Of a stretch of 5,326 nucleotides of DNA, positions 5,143 to 5,326 are shown one piece after another. Source of the DNA: an uncultured Candidatus Saccharibacteria bacterium (GTDB taxonomy: Bacteria; Patescibacteriota; Saccharimonadia; Saccharimonadales; Saccharimonadaceae); NCBI GenBank assembly GCA_938049075.1, contig CALICZ010000195.1, forward strand, positions 1 to 5,326, read 5' to 3'. The notes under the pieces are model-generated. The model worked only from the letters and a program-made list of their open reading frames with translations. It ran no database searches and had not been told where the DNA came from. Both the position numbers and the translations under genes were made by a program. Position 1 is the stretch's first letter. Each line of letters opens with the position of its first letter.

Positions 5143-5225
5143 TGGTTTCCTACCCATCGAGCATAGAGGGTCACCTCCCTTCCCTTCTCGGTTCACCTCT
5201 CGCTGGATGACGAGAAGCTAATATA

Positions 5226-5254
5226 TATATATCAATATATGAGAGGTGCGTCAA
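5226..5254 (-). promoter_or_regulatory. Promoter of the candidate RNA
   Basis: On the minus strand TTGACG (5249-5254) is separated by 17 bases from TATATA (5226-5231), inside an alternating AT run that offers other -10 registers. Predicted start is near 5219, immediately before the 5' hairpin. An 8-bp inverted repeat, GAGAGGTG (5241-5248) and CACCTCTC (5194-5201), flanks the -10 region and could be an operator. Confidence 0.5.
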
Positions 5255-5283
5255 GGTTTGCGTGTTTATCGCGCTCCCTAGTC

Positions 5284-5325
5284 TTACACTATCGGCTCAT
5301 CCAGCCTAATACTAACCGGGCAGTG
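5284..5325 (-). CDS. Possible C-terminal end of a gene entering from the right edge
   Basis: Only 13 codons are visible, ending PVSIRLDEPIV then TAA (5284-5286), open to the window edge. The residues look protein-like and the other two minus-strand frames stop within 4 and 11 codons, but the stretch is too short to judge and no family can be named. Confidence 0.2.
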   Translation of the reverse strand, partial: HCPVSIRLDEPIV

Positions 5326-5326
5326 G

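Larger units (their letters stand above)
5010..5219 (-). ncRNA. Candidate non-coding or leader RNA, about 210 nt, family not recognised
   Basis: A minus-strand transcript starting near 5219 and ending at the T-runs of 5010-5020 is bounded by a good promoter (TTGACG, 17 bases, TATATA) and an intrinsic terminator. In order it would hold a 5' hairpin CTTCTCG/CGAGAAG (5211-5217 with 5184-5190), a purine-rich stretch with a near-perfect ribosome binding site GGGAGGTGA (5171-5179), a four-codon frame (ATG at 5164, TAG at 5150-5152), a perfect 15-bp GC-rich hairpin (5105-5142) near its middle, and the terminator stem. No usual protein is encoded; a GTG frame at 5174-5046 gives only 42 codons. I checked by eye for SRP RNA, RNase P RNA, tmRNA, T-box and the common riboswitch cores and saw none. 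It could be a free-standing small RNA or an attenuated leader; the next gene at 4809 has its own -10 box, which favours a separate unit. Confidence 0.45.
4880..5283. other. Spacer with a candidate minus-strand RNA transcription unit
   Basis: No coding region of normal length on either strand. 4880-5009 shows nothing beyond a few AT-rich hexamers. 5010-5254 holds a promoter, several strong helices and a terminator, all oriented on the minus strand, listed separately. The strip 5255-5283 is unassigned and separates the promoter from a possible gene end at 5284. Confidence 0.6.

Noticed and set aside
5010..5254. T-box or known riboswitch reading of the structured region
   Set aside because: I saw no T-box GGTGGNACCGCG sequence and no conserved core of TPP, FMN, SAM, glycine, lysine or cobalamin riboswitches on either strand.
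5239..5326. Plus-strand ATG frame open to the right edge (29 codons)
   Set aside because: No ribosome binding site (only AT repeats upstream), and the ATG falls inside the -10/-35 spacer of the minus-strand promoter.
1..5326. CRISPR array, insertion sequence, integrase, attachment site duplication at the tRNA
   Set aside because: No regularly spaced direct repeats, no transposase or integrase frame, and no second copy of the tRNA 3' end noticed in the window.

Overview
The window looks like a piece of a Candidatus Saccharibacteria (TM7, Patescibacteria) chromosome. The main clue is the central gene: a secreted PKD-domain protein with cysteine-bracketed 33-residue repeats and a C-terminal LPHTG sorting signal, a design I associate with the surface proteins of these episymbionts. 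This assignment is inference from protein style, not from a marker gene. Both complete genes end in TAA or TAG and no reading frame needs UGA read as an amino acid, so nothing points to the recoded UGA of Gracilibacteria or Absconditabacteria.

Layout. (1) 1-806, minus strand: the N-terminal 268 codons of a Gln/Pro/Ser/Ala-rich protein with an aromatic, Tyr-rich helix, cut by the window edge; its candidate promoter lies almost on top of the start codon. (2) 945-1135, minus: a complete class II tRNA-Leu(CAA) with encoded CCA, an extended -10 promoter upstream and an intrinsic terminator downstream. (3) 1136-1542: a non-coding stretch ending in the promoter and strong ribosome binding site of the surface-protein gene. 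(4) 1543-2832, plus: the sortase-anchored PKD/repeat protein and its terminator, a clean single-gene transcription unit. (5) 2833-4011: about 1.2 kb without a convincing gene, holding a large imperfect inverted repeat (3544-3642) and a few weak small ORFs. (6) 4012-4809, minus: a ribokinase-fold protein related to the NAD(P)HX dehydratase (YjeF C-terminal/CARKD) family, apparently lacking the family's C-terminal catalytic motif. (7) 5010-5254, minus: a promoter-to-terminator unit of about 210 nt with no normal coding region, a very stable 15-bp hairpin and competing helices. This is the best candidate for an undescribed RNA. (8) At the right edge, possibly the last 13 codons of another minus-strand gene.

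The genes do not form an operon. The tRNA, surface protein and dehydratase-like gene each have their own signals, and orientation changes twice. Non-coding sequence takes up close to half the window, unusual for a reduced Patescibacteria genome, so the spacers (4880-5283 and 2833-4011) deserve most attention. No mobile element, CRISPR array, rRNA or sortase gene is visible.
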